A DNA stretch of 64,000 nucleotides from Larimichthys crocea (Eukaryota > Chordata > Actinopteri > Sciaenidae). The position numbers were made by a program, and so were the translations under genes. Below, piece after piece: positions 47,481 through 61,608 of the stretch. The stretch covers positions 20,718,742 through 20,782,741 of the forward strand of contig NC_040017.1 of NCBI RefSeq assembly GCF_000972845.2, read 5' to 3'. Every line of letters starts with the position of its first letter. Position 1 is the stretch's first letter. The notes under the pieces are model-generated. The model made no database searches and was not told the DNA's origin. It worked only from the letters and a program-made list of their open reading frames with translations.

Positions 47481-50400
47481 TACACTTAGGTAGCTGATGG
47501 GAGCCTGACCATTCACTTTTGGAAAATGTTCACTAAATTCTTTATGCAACATTTGAATGGAAAAATATCTTGTGTTTCAGCTTTCTTTGATCACTGCCAG
47601 TGTGAATAGCATAGTACGAAGACAACACGTTTTAGGGATTTAAAACATGATGATCATTGATTCAGGATAACATTAGACTGGTCTGTCTTGACCTACCTAA
47701 GCTTCCACCTGAATTCAGTGTTTTTGCCTTCTTGCCTGCCAGTACACCCCCGAAAAAGCATTTTTCTGAGTTCTTAAGGCATCTCAGTCTCCTTCTTTTG
47801 CTGCTGTGTTCCTATATGACACTGTTTAACTAATTTTATCTATGTCCCTTTTGCTTCCTTTTCACCACGTTGTTTTCCTTGCCTCATCGCACTAGATCTT
47901 TGCCCTTTTACTGCATCCTCACTTTATTTCTCTCTTTGCCCTGATCCCTCTATCTACATCACTTCCACCCTTACATGCTGTCGCTCTTCCTATCCCCCGT
48001 TCCCCAGTTTACATCCTCTGGAGGCTGAACTCTCTATTAATAGCTTCGCAATGTAAGGAGAGAAAAAAAACAGAGAAAAGAAAAGAAAAGGAAAGCTTGC
48101 ACCACATGACTTTATTTCTAAGGAGCAGACATGGATGCCTGTTGCAGGACAAGCAGCCATCCACAGTCTACACACCAAAGATCTTACTATCCTCATCCCA
48201 CACCCTCAACCCCTAAAGGCAGTCTCTACCATAGCACGCCTATTTTAATGAACCTGTGTGGGTTTAACAATGTGCACAAAAGGGTTTAAAATCCAGGCAT
48301 TCCCTCTGGACGTTGTGATTCACTGACAGCAACAGCTCAGCATTGCTTTGACTTAAAATTCAAGCTACAAGCTTAAGATGTATCTGTTATTCAGTTATAT
48401 AATACTCATAAAGAGCATTAAAGAATAATAAATGTGAAGCGTTCCTACATTATCATCCTTCAGGATGAAAACAGGCTAATACTCCAAACTAAGAACTAAT
48501 CGGCACCTATTTTATTTTTATATTCATTTACACTTTTGTGCATTTGTTTCAAGTGTGGGGAATGTTTACTTCATTGGGCCTTTATCTCATGAAAACAGAC
48601 AAAGTATTTTTTTTGTTATCCCTAGCTAGAGTTTGCTTACAAATGGAGACATTTGGAGAGTAAAGCACATGTGAGCGAGCATTGTTATGAAAGAGCAAGA
48701 CTGTATCTTGAGGTCAACTCAGCAGGGGAGCAAATTCATTCAATCACTTGGACACAGATCAAGAACAGAGAGAGCCTGTGTCCTTGAAATTAATTTGTTT
48801 CCTTTTCCATTTTCAAAAGAAAAAAAAAAAGGTTGCCGAGGAACATGAGTGTGAAGGCAAGAAGGAAGAGGACAAGAGGTTCATTCATTCTACTTAGCGT
48901 CACAAGGGATACGTAGCTCTAAGAGAGCAATGACAAATCCCGCGAAAAAGGGGGTATCAATGAAAAAAAATGGAAGAAGTGGCAAATAAAGGAGCCATCT
49001 ATCTGAGACTGTTATCACTGTATTGCACAGCTTGAGGCTTTACCGAAAGAAGTATCTATCATGATAAGATAGCAGAAATAATCCTGTACCGATTCTTTGA
49101 TTGTGAAAGTGTGTGTTTGTGTGTGTGATTGTCTTGTCGTGTGTAGCTGGTTTGTACGTCTCAGCCAAATCACTGGCTGCATGACAACAATTTAAAGTCT
49201 CCTGCCGTATTAATCAATGTCACAAATATTTCTTAAAGTGTTATTAATGACTTCAACTTCACTGCTGCCGAGTTTACCTCCATCTGTTGCCTTTGTTCTG
49301 TGTGGTTAGTGACTGTCACGTCTGTGTATTACTGTCATAAGTCTTTATTGTGTATTGATTGTTGCTTTTATACAGATCAACACTTTGATCAGTCCATCAC
49401 TGGAAAAAATGGATTCCCAACTGAGCTCAAACAGGAAAATAAAAGAAAACATTTATTTTTGGCTACAATTTTGCTTGTGGATATAATATGTGTATGTGTA
49501 TTAGTATGTGGCCCAAGTTACAAGCAGGGGACATTTTGAAACTTGTTTTGGTGGTGTATTCAAGATTTTTCAGAGCAGACTGCCAAAGAGTTTTTTTATT
49601 TAAGTTGGAGAGAGGACAAAAAGTAGGCAATTGTGGATGTTGAGATGTATAAATATCTAATTACTGAGCATCCTTGAATCCTTGAACTGAAAAGTCCAGT
49701 TGTTCCCTGGAATGTAGGAAATCTTAAAATATATGTTACTGTATGCTCAGATAATCTGAGATAATAATAGAAATTCAGAAAAAAATATATATGTATATTT
49801 GGGATGAGGAAAAACATTTTGTTTGAGTGAGCTGTGTTCAGGTGTGGGTCAACACAGTAGATATCGTCTTTTCAGGGTATAATATTTCTAAAGGACGTGA
49901 AAATAAAGAGAGGATATGTAAAGATGTCATCCTGTGTCAACAGAGCGATGACGGTGAGCTTTTATGTGTACTCCACCTGACTGATTACCTGTGATTGCAC
50001 GGAAATTACTGTGTAAAGGCCACGGCATCACATATCGCCTGATTCTGAAATGGGTTGTGAATTATATGTTAGAATATGTATGGTTGGTTAAACATATAAT
50101 GTGTGTCAAAACAAAGAGGAGCGTTCAGCAAGGAATGCTTTTGGTAATGGATTCAAATTACATCCAGCTAGTAAAAAAAACATGAAAAAGAAATGTACAA
50201 ATATAAAAACAACTTTCTCAAAGCATGGGTTTTTTAAATGGTAGTGATTTCATGCTTTCGTTACATCTGCAAAGCCACAATTTACTTCAGGAGTCCTGTG
50301 TTCATTACATATCTTACAATATTCGCCCGAGTTCTGCGTTTATTTTGTTGTTGCCGCAATGCTGCCGTTTCTTATTAGTGTCAGTCATGATTGCTTTTCT

Positions 50401-52339
50401 TTCCTCTCGACAATCTGTGCCCTGACATCCCACCACTCATAACAGCTCACAACCTCACCCTGTTTATACTTCAGAACCTATTAGTCAGTCTGGAGTCACA
50501 AGAGGCCACGCTTTCCCCACAGTAGACTGAATCTGCTACCACAGGTTTATTTGACTTCTGTGCAGTTATGTCCAGTCTTCCGCCTCTACAACTCACATAA
50601 GCACATCACGTAGATGCACCGACAAACACGTAATTGTGGACACACATACACACAAGCTCCAGGAGGGGAAAGGATATGAAGCTGAAATGTATCACCCCTG
50701 CTGGCATGGCCTTTTCACACAAGCTGTCGTGGGTCTCTTATCGCCCACACTTCTTTCATGCGTAGTGGCAATATTTCTGCACTGAATGGCTTGGATGTAA
50801 CTATACATCAGCGGAAACTTTATGGTCTCAGTAGGAGTGTCCTGCAGGACAGAGAGGTAAACAGGTTCAGGGCTTGATCGGTCATCTCTTTCTCTGTTTT
50901 TGTGCTGTTATGTTGCAATGGAGAGAGGGTGAGACAAGATTGGGAGGAGAGGATGCTGAGAATAAAAGGGAAGGGTGAGTGGCAGTGTTCGATGTGTATT
51001 AGTACACAAGCATGCTTGATTAGACAAGAGGACAACGGCACTTTGTGGTTTCGCGTTTCAACTCATCCTCATTACGTTCCCATTCAGTATCAATAAACAA
51101 ATTGTACTGTCACACAGTCCGCAGTGCAGGGGTAGCAATTCCAAATATTTATTGAATCCCAAAATAAAAGTACCTTTAGGAAAGGCAAGAAGTACAGAGT
51201 GGCTACAGGCATCCTGTTACTGTATATCTAAGGTGTGGTCAGACTTAAATTAGCTCCTTATTAATTTCAATGAAGGCAGGGGTGAGACAAATTGTTGTGT
51301 TCAGTTCACTCTGATTGAACTTTAACCTGCAAAATTGTGCGGCTCTCCGGTGTACCAACCTATTTTGGATAGTGGAGAGTCTGACCTCTATGAAATATTG
51401 ATTGTTTCTATCCTTGTTTATACTGTACAAATTCACTGCAAAATAATACAAGCAGCAGAGGAAGAAGAATGCTGCTTAGCTGCAGGAAGTGCAAGGACAA
51501 GAATAGAAGATAATGACAGTGAAGTAAATGCCTAAGAAGATATTTGAATTGTGCAACTTGTGGAAAGCTGTGGTAAGCCTGCAAGATTTCTCATCCCGCC
51601 TGCTTTTCACCACAGCATACAAGGACTAAAGTCAGTCTGTAAGTAAAATCTGAAGTAACAATAACAGTTATTAGTAGTAGTAGGGCTGTTCAAGCACTCT
51701 TTCCCCCTCTGCCTTTACCGGATAGCCTTTGCATCTATCATAACTTCTCCACAGAAAAATCTATAAGTGGTTGTGCTATACATAGCCGTGTCACCCTCTA
51801 CTGCATCTATCTTTATCTTTGTGTTAACATGATCCTGAGGTACTTAAAGCTAAGAATGTAGAGATACATAACAACGACAAGGAGACAATTTCTGTCTTGT
51901 TCTGTCTCAGGCAACTATATCCTCATCCGTCCGCTGCCACATTTTATATCCACCACCCACCATCCTTCTCTTTAAGGGTCGTCTGGACATGCTTGAATTT
52001 AGGGCCCTTTTCTCCTTCCTGCTATCGTCCTATGTTTTCTGCCACATATTGCGTCCTGTGGCGTTATAGCCAGACATGGAGTTGGCTGCCACATATGCCA
52101 TCTGGTCTCCTACGTCCTACAGAGTGACTGCCTTGTCAGGGTCACCCAGGTAGTCCAATAGAGCCTAGCAATGTCAGCTGGTGGGGAAGCATTTTTATTT
52201 TGTCAGTTATTATACATACAGTCACAGTGGGGTGGGGGCACTTGAGCAACTTCTCATACTCTTCCTTAACAACCTTACAAAAGTCAGTTTATAAAAAGCA
52301 CATGCAGAATATTACATGCAAAAATTGACATCTTCCTTG
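47481..52339. other. Non-coding stretch
   Basis: No gene recognised. Pyrimidine-rich on the + strand at about 47720-48010, A/G-rich at 48060-48095, A-rich at 48818-48830. Short open frames only. Nothing recognisable as a repeat family. Confidence 0.42.
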
Positions 52340-52790
52340 TTGTATGGCCAGAAAGTCAGCAGTTAAGAGAGACAATGCCCATGTGCCTGAGGACACGCTA
52401 TGAATTTAAAGTGGCTGTTAAAGTATTTATCAACAGACAATGTAGTTTGCTTGCAAAGGCTATGACCTGGTGGAATTACAAGCGCCACAACACTGTTGAC
52501 TTGATCTGGTAAACTCCTCGTGGAGTTGTTTCTTCCATAACTAAAGCATGTTAGGGATGGTTATTGACAGATATATTGCTTGACTTACAATCAGGGAATA
52601 TTGTCCTAGCAGACAGTAGCTTTGATATTGTTGACACACTTGGCCTTTTACAAGAATCTCTTAAAATGCTGGAGTTCACAAGAGGGAAATGGCTGTCAAA
52701 GATGTGGAGGACACCAAAGACCTTACAAATCTTTGAATCTTTATGAGAGAGTGACTGGGCTTTTTCGTGTTTCTTTTCATGGCAGTGTGC
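52340..52790 (+). pseudogene. DDE_Tnp_4-type transposase relic (Harbinger/ISL2EU-like)
   Basis: Reading + strand and allowing frame changes, the segment follows the catalytic domain of DDE_Tnp_4 transposases. The order is WPESQQLRETMP (52346), VFINRQCSLLAKAMTW, WNYKRHNTV (family NYKHHNTVK), then after a stop TPRGVVSSITKA (GVVSFISK), VLADSSFDIVDTLGLL (VLADRGFDIEE), LEFTRGK, KDVEDTKDLTNL (DVEQTRRIANV) and ERVTGLF (HVERVIG). The Asp of LAD survives, but RG after it is SS, and the Asp expected before VFI is lost. There are in-frame stops at 52510 and 52552 and at least three frame shifts (about 52380, 52690, 52740). The N-terminal part and terminal repeats were not found. It is clearly inactive. 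Confidence 0.82.
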
Positions 52791-52939
52791 AAGTGAGACC
52801 AAACTGAACAAAAAACATCCCACGAATGCTTTGTCAAGAGCTACCTCACTGAGTCTGTTGTCTAATTTGAGTATACCTAATCTGTAATGAGTCTGATAAT
52901 TAATCTGTCACTGTGTTTTGTTTCCTTATCCGAATCAAG

Positions 52940-53020
52940 GATCTAATGGGTGTTCTTTCCGTGAAGCACCTTGAGGAAAAATGTGTTATATAAATAAAAA
53001 ATAAATACTTGATTTAACTT
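52940..53020 (+). mobile_element. LINE-type 3' tail relic
   Basis: GTGAAGCACCTTGAGG followed by TGTGTTATATAAATAAA and short A/T repeats matches the ending of fish L2-like retrotransposons (GTAAAGCACTTTGAG...GCTATATAAATAAA). It lies 150 bases after the transposase relic. The two are different element classes, so this is a separate insertion. Confidence 0.5.
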
Positions 53021-54347
53021 ATTAGTACAACACAAGCATCAGCATGAGGATATTGCATAAAAAGTAAATATATCAGCTAAATGGAAAATAATAATTCCCC
53101 CAGTTGAAAAAGATAATGCAGCATCTCTGATGTAAACAAGAGGTCAGCCTCAATAATACAACAAATACTAAAGAAAAGTTCAAATCAAAAGCAAAAACTA
53201 ATGACGCTCAGCACAAGTTTAATCAGAAATATATACGTGTATATGTATATATACTTACTTAATCATGGCTTCACCTACCACTCGAAAGATGATGGCTAAT
53301 CGCCACAGACTTTTCACATTCTCATCTTTAATGTCCACGTCATTAAATATATTATTCATTCAAAATGAAGTCTAGATATGGCACTAAATGTAAAACAGAT
53401 GTGGTCTGCAGTCCCATCCTCAGGTGGTCGCTGCTATGGCGACACCTTGACAGCTCTGCCAAACTCATTGTCCTCTATCTTGTTAATGGCAACATCTTGA
53501 AGACACTAAACTATGAAGTCACAGCATTTCACTTTGCAGACATGCAACTGACACTGCACTTGTTGTCATAGTAACGGCCTAGTGCCAGTCCTTCGTTCAT
53601 CAAACGGCTTCCTTTGGTTCTTATATAGCCCTCCAGTGTCATATCTTTGGCTGTGAACAGGCACTTGGTCTCACATATCCTACGACAGAGACAACTGACC
53701 GGTCCATCTGGGGAGGCTGCGCCATGGGGCCACTTCTGTCACATCCTGCATGGACAGCCACAGTTTTTAGTAACACAGATTGCTGTCTTCTCCATTTTGC
53801 AGCCACATTTCACATTGAAATAACAGCTGGTTAATCATGCCATGAGGTCTCTTAGTATGGCATCATGACTAGCTGGGTCAAACTCTGAGTTCAAGCAAAA
53901 AATAAAGAGAGCTGTAATTAACCATTTTAGCTGGAGAACGACACAGAAAAGCTGCTTGAACTTTGACCCCCGTTGAGTCATGAAAAGAGCAGAAAGTTTT
54001 CTGCCTGTGGCAGCGAGCTGTGGAGCAGTTACGATAGAGTCCCAGCTCATCTGACAGAGCTGAATGTTTTTAATATCCCTTCCCAGTGCTGCACTGAAGA
54101 CGATGGTTATGCTTGGTTTCCCTCTCCAGAGAAACTCTCCCCATCATCTTGTTTTGCAACACCTCTCTTTTTATCTGTTTAGCAAAGAGGCACACTTTAA
54201 AAATAGAAGACGTCGCCAGATTCAAAAATAGAAGTGTTTTTGCACACTGATAATGCATTGTCACCTCCCTGGAATTCTTCCAACACCTGTTAAAACGTGT
54301 GTGCTTTTTTTTTAAAGATTTCTTCAGAGATCAGACAATGTAAAGTT
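53021..54347. other. Non-coding stretch
   Basis: AT-rich on the left with ATATATACGTGTATATGTATATATAC near 53228, otherwise unique sequence. No frame or repeat family recognised. Confidence 0.4.
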
Positions 54348-54382
<35 letters not shown>

Positions 54383-54388
54383 ATATGT
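54348..54388. repeat. (GTGTAT)n hexanucleotide repeat
   Basis: About five GTGTAT units followed by GTATAT variants. The reverse strand gives a spurious His-Ile repeat frame. Confidence 0.9.
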
Positions 54389-54540
54389 GGGGACTCTGGT
54401 AGATCACTCACATTGTGGGGACTCTGTGTGCCCACGTGTGAAATTGTATAAATCATGGTTTTGGGAGAAAAATTGTTACATAAATGTATATTTGCAGACC
54501 CATTTGTGAACAAAATGTGTAAAAGTATGGTGTAAACTTC
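54386..54540. repeat. TGTGGGGACTCTG-type short repeat
   Basis: TGTGGGGACTCTG occurs twice, 28 bases apart (54386-54398 and 54414-54426), directly after the hexanucleotide array. Fish genomes carry a common short repeat with TGTGGGGAC doublets next to GT-type arrays, so this is probably a relic of it. How far it extends to the right is uncertain. Confidence 0.35.
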
Positions 54541-56327
54541 TCTCTCAGGCTCCCTTTCCATTCATTCATTCATCACACAACTCCTTCCATCACTTTTTGA
54601 ATGCACAACTGAGTACACCATGGCTTCCAGGCATTCCTCATTTATATGATTCATCGTGTCTGGACTATAAAGGTGCAAAAGACATACACAGAGGCTGGAA
54701 TTGATCACAGCAATTTTCCCCACCTTCGAGTGTAGCCATTCAGAATAAGTATAAAGGCATCAGTATGCTTTAGTATGCGGTTCAAGAACACCCACATAGC
54801 TAGCTGTTGGACACAGGTATTCATAGTCCACACCTGAGTTTTTTAAAACTTTCCCAACAATCTGACAATCATCAAGGTGTGCAGTGCTGACAAAGTGTCA
54901 TGTATGTAGCTGTTCTAGGTAATGAATGTAAATTAATAAAATACACAAATATCAAAAGCTGGTGTGCACGTGTGTGTTGGAGTGGGGAGGTGCAGGGTGG
55001 GTGGATTCTTCAAGGACTGCTTGTTTTTTTTATCCCTGGATGCAAGATCATTGTGTGGTCTTGGATTATCATTAATAGCCATAAAGTATAACTAAATAGT
55101 ATTAGGACATTGTTAGTGAATGAAAACAGAACTTGGCGCCTCAATTAGTGCTGCATTGAGTGAATTTTCCTGCATCTCTGACCACCAGGATGCCATTAAG
55201 TATACATTAGCAACCTCTTTTAGATGCCAGTTAATAGCACAGCTCTCTCCCCACCCTCTCTCACGTGTCCTCGAGCCTGATGAGCCTCCGCAGAAAAGAC
55301 ATCACAGGCAATAACCCAAGGCTCCTTTGACTCCAAGATGCCTTCTATCACACCATCACATCAATATATGAAATGGTTGATGCAATTTCCAACATACATG
55401 CCATATTATCATTTCTACATATGTGTTACCAGATACATTTCTCCGCTGCTTCATAAACACTCAATGATTGACAGATCTTACAGTGGTTTAAATCACAGGA
55501 TGGACATGTTTATGCGCCTGTAATTTTATGTAAGTGAAATAATGTATTCCGATGTGGATCATTTCCATAATAATGACTCACAAAGAGAGAAAATGTCTGT
55601 CTGGGTTTTATTCTTACACCATCACCATTAACAGTCAGGGTGAGCCATCTTAGGCAAAAGGCAAAAATCATCTCAAAGACCATATCGCCTAACATCTCTT
55701 CATAACATACTGAATAACTGTTCTTGTGAAGCCATTACTCATACGGACACACCAACAGTTTAATGCTGACACACGTCGCTATTTCCCTCCACCACTTCAC
55801 ATTTTTATCAACAGAATACCAATGTCCCTCTTAGCCAACACGTCCTTGGCATTCAGCAGCTCTAAGATGCTCAACAAGATGTCAGTGTGACCTGCCAGAA
55901 CCGTGCCCTGTGTGTCCAGCAGGTCACTGTGTCCTGCCAAAACAGCAGGTTCTGTGTTTTTCTTTCCTCCACATATTCCCCGGTTGGCCTTTCCTTTTAA
56001 ACTTGTCTCTCACAAGTCATCAAACAGTGTGAATTTTAAATAGCTATTATCCTCATATTAAGCCTGCGTTTATGGCACTCACGATGTGAGTGTTTTTTGA
56101 TTGTGTTATTTCATTATTTCGTAACATGCATGTGAGTAAACAGTCAAAAACAAGTAAGTAGCACAGGCGGAAGTCAAAACATAGGGACCTCATTCATCTT
56201 TCTCAACAAGATGTCATTTGTAGTTAGAGCTGCGTGTACGCGCACAAGTGCAAATTCAAACACTCGCATGATTGCTCGCATACTGGCTGTGTCTGAGAAA
56301 CAGAAACAGGCAAACACCATGAGGACA

Positions 56328-56386
56328 AAGACGCACACACACACACATACAGCTAGCCAACACATCACCCTGTGCGGGGCCTACCA

Positions 56387-56417
<31 letters not shown>
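56328..56417. repeat. Two CA runs, the second (AC)14
   Basis: A short CA run at about 56332-56346 and a pure 28-base run at 56390-56417, separated by about 45 unique bases. Confidence 0.88.
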
Positions 56418-57589
56418 ACAGCAGAGAGGAGGGAGACAGAGAAAGATAGCGCGTGCAAAGAATCCCAGTACTACACTGCGGATCCCTTTCTTCGAGACAT
56501 ATGACATTTAGTCAGTTATCATAGCTGTCAAAACAAGTGTTTCTCCTCTCTGCAAAGCGCAGTAGGTGATGGCGTGGGAGACAAACAAGGGATGAGGACA
56601 GGAGGGAGGGGGATAAATGGAGAAGAGGGAGCTGAGCTGAGCCCAGAGCGGTGATCTATGAGGTGGAGAGAAGCTTGAGTGATAACCAAACTGAGATAAA
56701 AGAAAGATGAAGCGGTATTTAAATCATCCGGCAGAGTAGCATAACACAGACACTTTGCAGCACTAAAAACTGAGGGTCAGTCTCTGCCATTAACTTTCTA
56801 TCCTACCACACTAAACCATCTAACCTTCACTCCAACCACTACGGGATAGGCTCTGTACAGTAGTCTTCTCTGAACTGAGGCTGATCACAGACTGCCTCAG
56901 TGTGGACACACATCCAGCCCTGGAGGCATGCCCTGGGGAGAAAAGGCCTCTAGATTTCATTGCAGAGCTCTGATTTAGCTGCTTCTCTGATGATCCAGCT
57001 CAGTATTCTCCCCTCCTGTCAGGGTGTGATTAGGTGCACGTAGACTGCTTGTACTTGCATTAACATGCTGTTAGCAGCCAGCATGGATAGATGCTATCTA
57101 ATATTGCTTTGAAAGACTATAGTAAATGCACGGCTGTGTCTGGGGTTCCTGTTGATTATCATTCAGAGTGAAGCCACAGGCTATCCCCCAGAGCAAGACG
57201 GAAGTGTTTAATGACAGGAAACACTCAAAACTGTCCTTTATTATATCCTGTCGCCAAGCCCCTACAACTACATCATGAGTAATAGCACAGGTGGACACAT
57301 TTTGCACTGCAGGGAGTCTTTCAATGCTCATTCAAAAGCATAAAGTCATTATGTTGCCAGTTCTTTACTGTAGCTTCCTTAACAACCTGTAACCCTGTAT
57401 TCATTTTCCAATTCTTCTCTCCTACAACCTCCGCTGCTCCCTCATTACCATACATTGATCGGAATAAAGGACTCGACTCCACTCTGAGTCGCTCTGGGCT
57501 GCACAGTCCCACGACATCCACCTACTGCCTCATTAAACTACTATTCATAATCCCTGTGGCCTTTAATGCTAAGTTTACCCCCCTTTGTG

Positions 57590-57610
57590 TTTTTTTTTTT
57601 TTTTTTTTTT
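57590..57610. repeat. T21 homopolymer
   Basis: Uninterrupted T run after GTG. On the other strand it would be a poly(A) run, but the sequence to its right (GTAGAATACCCCCCATT) resembles no retroelement I know. Confidence 0.88.
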
Positions 57611-60600
57611 GTAGAATACCCCCCATTACTGAACACTTAAACAAGTTAATACTTACGGTGGCTATAATGACAGCATTTCTTTTGACGTAAGCTGCATGAT
57701 TATGGTGCATGTGAGACGTGAAGACGTCAACCATTCTGAAAGTATTGGAGAAGACATATTGCTGCCAGAACATCAGATCACTGAATAATATCTATGCTGT
57801 GTATCCTTGTGTTCTCTCGAGAGCTTCTGCTTCTTTTCTCAACTTTATACTTTAAAACAGATTTTAAAAAAGAAAGTCCAGGATGGCAACGTGAATCCAT
57901 CATTACACTTTATTGCGCAAGTGCAAACTCACAATAAGACAATTAAATCACCAAATAATACAACTTCAAACTCAAGTTTTGCCCTGAATGGAGACTTGAA
58001 CTACTACCCTAAGGTTAGAGGCTGATGTGACATATGGATTTTCGCGAGATATGTTGATTTCTTTGGAATAGTATTGTATAGTTTGTCCTTCATCAACATG
58101 TGTTTAGTTGTGTGGGTATATACTGAAAGAAAAAGGAAAGACTTTTTAATTAGAGTGTCAACTATGAAAAGCCTGCGTGGGTTTACAAGATACTACAAAT
58201 GTATGTACTGCTATGCATAAACAAGTAAAGAAACTACGCAAACCTTTGTTTGCTGCAGCAAAACAGTAAACATTTACTACATAGTACTGGGAAAAATAAT
58301 AAAATATACTCTTACATACGTAGCTATACAATATCCACTTTTGAGGCAAACTTGAACACATCAATATTAAGCCTTTCCAATTTGTAATCATCTGTGTACC
58401 AGAAAATTTCAGGGTTTTGTCAAGCCATTACATAGATGTACATACACATATATATGTATATAAATGTTTTATATTTAGAAATGCGAGTTTATGTACATAT
58501 ATATATCTGTGATTATGTTTGTATATGCGCGTCCATTTCTCTTTTTCCCATTAGAGGTTGGAGATTTTATTCTAAAATTTAACGTTGATGGCCTCATTAG
58601 ACGAGATCTGGCACATTATGATCCTTGCACACCATATCTATTTCTATGCACTGCCACTACTCACACAAGTAAAACTGTTTGTCTGACTGAGGTTATCCGG
58701 CCACAGTATGCATATAAACATTGTTCATTTGTGCTTTGTGTGCCTTGGGGAAAAAGATAGTTCTCCAAAGCACATTGGTAAAATAAAATTGATTCAAGGA
58801 ATCAAGCTGTCATTCTGAACTTTCAGTGCTTTCAAAGAAATATCATATTTCGAAGGACTGGGCAACGAGCCTCATGAATAAATCCCTGTATGATTGAAGT
58901 TCAAGCATCTGCCTGAAGACTAACACATCATGGAACAGGGCAACATAATCATTTTGTTGTGTTATAGAAGTTTTCAGTCTAGTACTCACATAATGTATAA
59001 GTTTAGTACTAAACAATTCTGCTGAGCAATAATATGTTGCCATGCAACATATTAAAGATCTCTTTGAGCTCATGTGTTTTCACCTCAAGATCTGCCCAGA
59101 TACTCAGTTATTGAGCTCATTAAATTGAGAATATCCACCACACTGCAAGTCTGCCACGGGACGGTAAAGCCAAAAAACAACAAAAAAAACATCAGTATGG
59201 AGGCACGATGTTCAGCATTAAAGATTTGTGAAGAGATACATGTGCAGTGGAAGTAACTCTACAAGCGAGGACTAAAGAAAAACAGCTGCAACCACAGTAG
59301 CTCAGCTATGGCTAAGGGTCCTCTTGGCTATAGAAGGAGTTTCTTTAGCCATCCGTATCTCCCTCTCTCCTCTCTTTCACTCCATATCTTCCTCTATTGT
59401 GCTGTCTGAGGATCCCTCTCATGTTTTCTGCACTGGCCTATTAGAGTGTACATCCAGCCAGTGCCACATTAAAATCCTTACAACTCAGAGCTTGTGGACT
59501 ATAGATAAAGATCCTTTTTTTTTTTACTGAATAGTTTGATTCTTCTCCGACCGCACACTACATTAATATTCTCCCACAGATCAGAGACAAAAGAGAGCCA
59601 GATCCATGTGCTGGAGTGACTGGTGTGTCATCTGTGCATCATCCAGAAAGAGGAAAGATAGGGAGAGAGTGAAAGAGGGGAGACAATGAGGCGGGGATAC
59701 TCAAATATATGGTAACACTGCATGAATTTTTCATCTGCCAGCAGCTGTTTTCATAACCTTTTCTCAGGGCAGCGGCTGATTTCTGCAGTGCCAGAGAGTC
59801 ATTGGCAAGTCAAGCTTGGCAGCCATGGGAATCTAAAGGAGTGCAAAAAACTGTTGAGTTGGGGTCGTTGGCCATGGTGGCAGGTCAGCTGCAGGGGGAC
59901 GAATGTGTTTCTCTCTTGGGTCTTTGGTCGTGTTTGAGAAGACAACGGGCATGTGTGTCGTGGTGAATGGATGCCACTGGCAGGTTTCCCTTAGAGGGAG
60001 TCAGGCAAGAGACAGGATGCTTATCCCTGGAGAAACTGCCCAACCCTCTGTGCCAATTTGGGCCCTGCTGCTGGTGCATGATGGGAAAGAAAAATATCCC
60101 TCCCTCCCTTTTCCCCTCCCATGTGAAAAGCACCCTGACCTGAATATAGATTCAGCCGAATAATACTCGCTTTGTAGACGAGGGCAGGCACGACTTTTTG
60201 AGCATTCATCATCTAACCCCCCCCACCCCCGTCCTCCTCCTCCTCTTACCCCTTCAAGGTGAGACTTTGGGGAGTGAGGACTGTAGCATCACACTGTGGC
60301 TTGCGAACCAAGTGAGAAAGCAGAAGAAGAGACAGGGTGAATACTGCGAGGAGCGAGGAAAACAAGCAAATGTGACTGCGCAGTTGAGAGCTGCAGCCCC
60401 AGATTCACAATCATACTGGGAATCACAACACTTTTTAATAATTCAGGATGAATAGAGGAGAAAAAAAATCTGCAGCAAGCAAAGAAGCCAAGGAAATGAC
60501 AGGGAGGAAAAGAATCCAACAATACGCTCTCTACAAAATTTCACACTCTGGAGACATGCTATATATACGGTTATGCTATACAACAGTATATATAGACCTC

Positions 60601-61593
60601 TCGTAGCATAGAGAATCACTGTGCTACTTGTTATTTATGACCTTGACTCACTCAAACATTCATCAGTCTACCCTGCAGGTAGATATGACATACAGTTATG
60701 CATCTTAATGAGGGAATTCCCAAAGATTCAGTGGCCACAATAGGACTTTATAATTTCATTTACTAAAGAAAAATCCATTGACATTTTTCGAATGAGGCTG
60801 CAGCACAAGTTTTTCTCAACTTCCTTTTTTTAGTTGTTAGTCACAAAGGGTGCTATTTTTTGATTTTTCCTGGAAAACACCTCTAAACGCTAGGTTAGGA
60901 ACTCAGATTTGTATCATTTTTGATACACATATTCTGGACTGTTACAATATAGATTCAGAAAGATAAATGCTGCTTTTTCTTGGCCCAGTAGAGAGATATT
61001 TTTCAGAACTAACAGACATTTTAGTATTTCTGTGGGATGATATGAGTAACCCCAGGTGGGTAATCTCTGTATCACAAAAACTACAAGGATTTATATCAAA
61101 CAGTTGGTACTATTGGATTCAAAACAACTTTGATTTCAATACTGTGTGCTTAGATCCAGTCATTTTTGTGTGTTATGATATTAGGTTCTGATTTTGTCAT
61201 GTGTAGTCACATGTTTTGACAGTCTCCACAGCAAATTTTGTGTTTCCACCTCTAACAAAAAAACATACTGAATACATTCATTAGTCTTTAATGGTTCAAA
61301 CTGACTCAAACATGTAGAATTAATTTACTCTTTGTGGTTAGTAGACTATGCACTGCCTGCACACGAGGACGCATTTCAGCTACCAAACAAAAAGTTCGAT
61401 TTTTCAATTTACTGCACCAGCACCGTCTCTGAGACAATACTTTCCTTTTAGCATAGAGTTAAACTCTAATTAATTTTGTCTCAAATGAATCTGTTCACCT
61501 GGTTGTTCTACTTCCCCCCCGACCCTGGCCCAAACCACATCTCATTACGTTCCGCTATTCTTAATTTCTTACCACTGGCAACAAGGTGGATTG

Positions 61594-61608
61594 AAAAAAA
61601 AAAAAAAA
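61594..61608. repeat. A15 homopolymer
   Basis: Uninterrupted A run directly before a conserved-looking segment. Confidence 0.85.

Noticed and set aside
55131..55142. TTGGCGCC as a retroviral primer-binding-site-like motif
   Set aside because: It has no neighbouring LTR ends, polypurine tract or gag/pol-like frame, so it is a chance short match. No endogenous retrovirus was seen in the window.
58770..58800. AAATAAAATTGATTC as another LINE tail
   Set aside because: Too short, and no AGCAC-type upstream motif is present.
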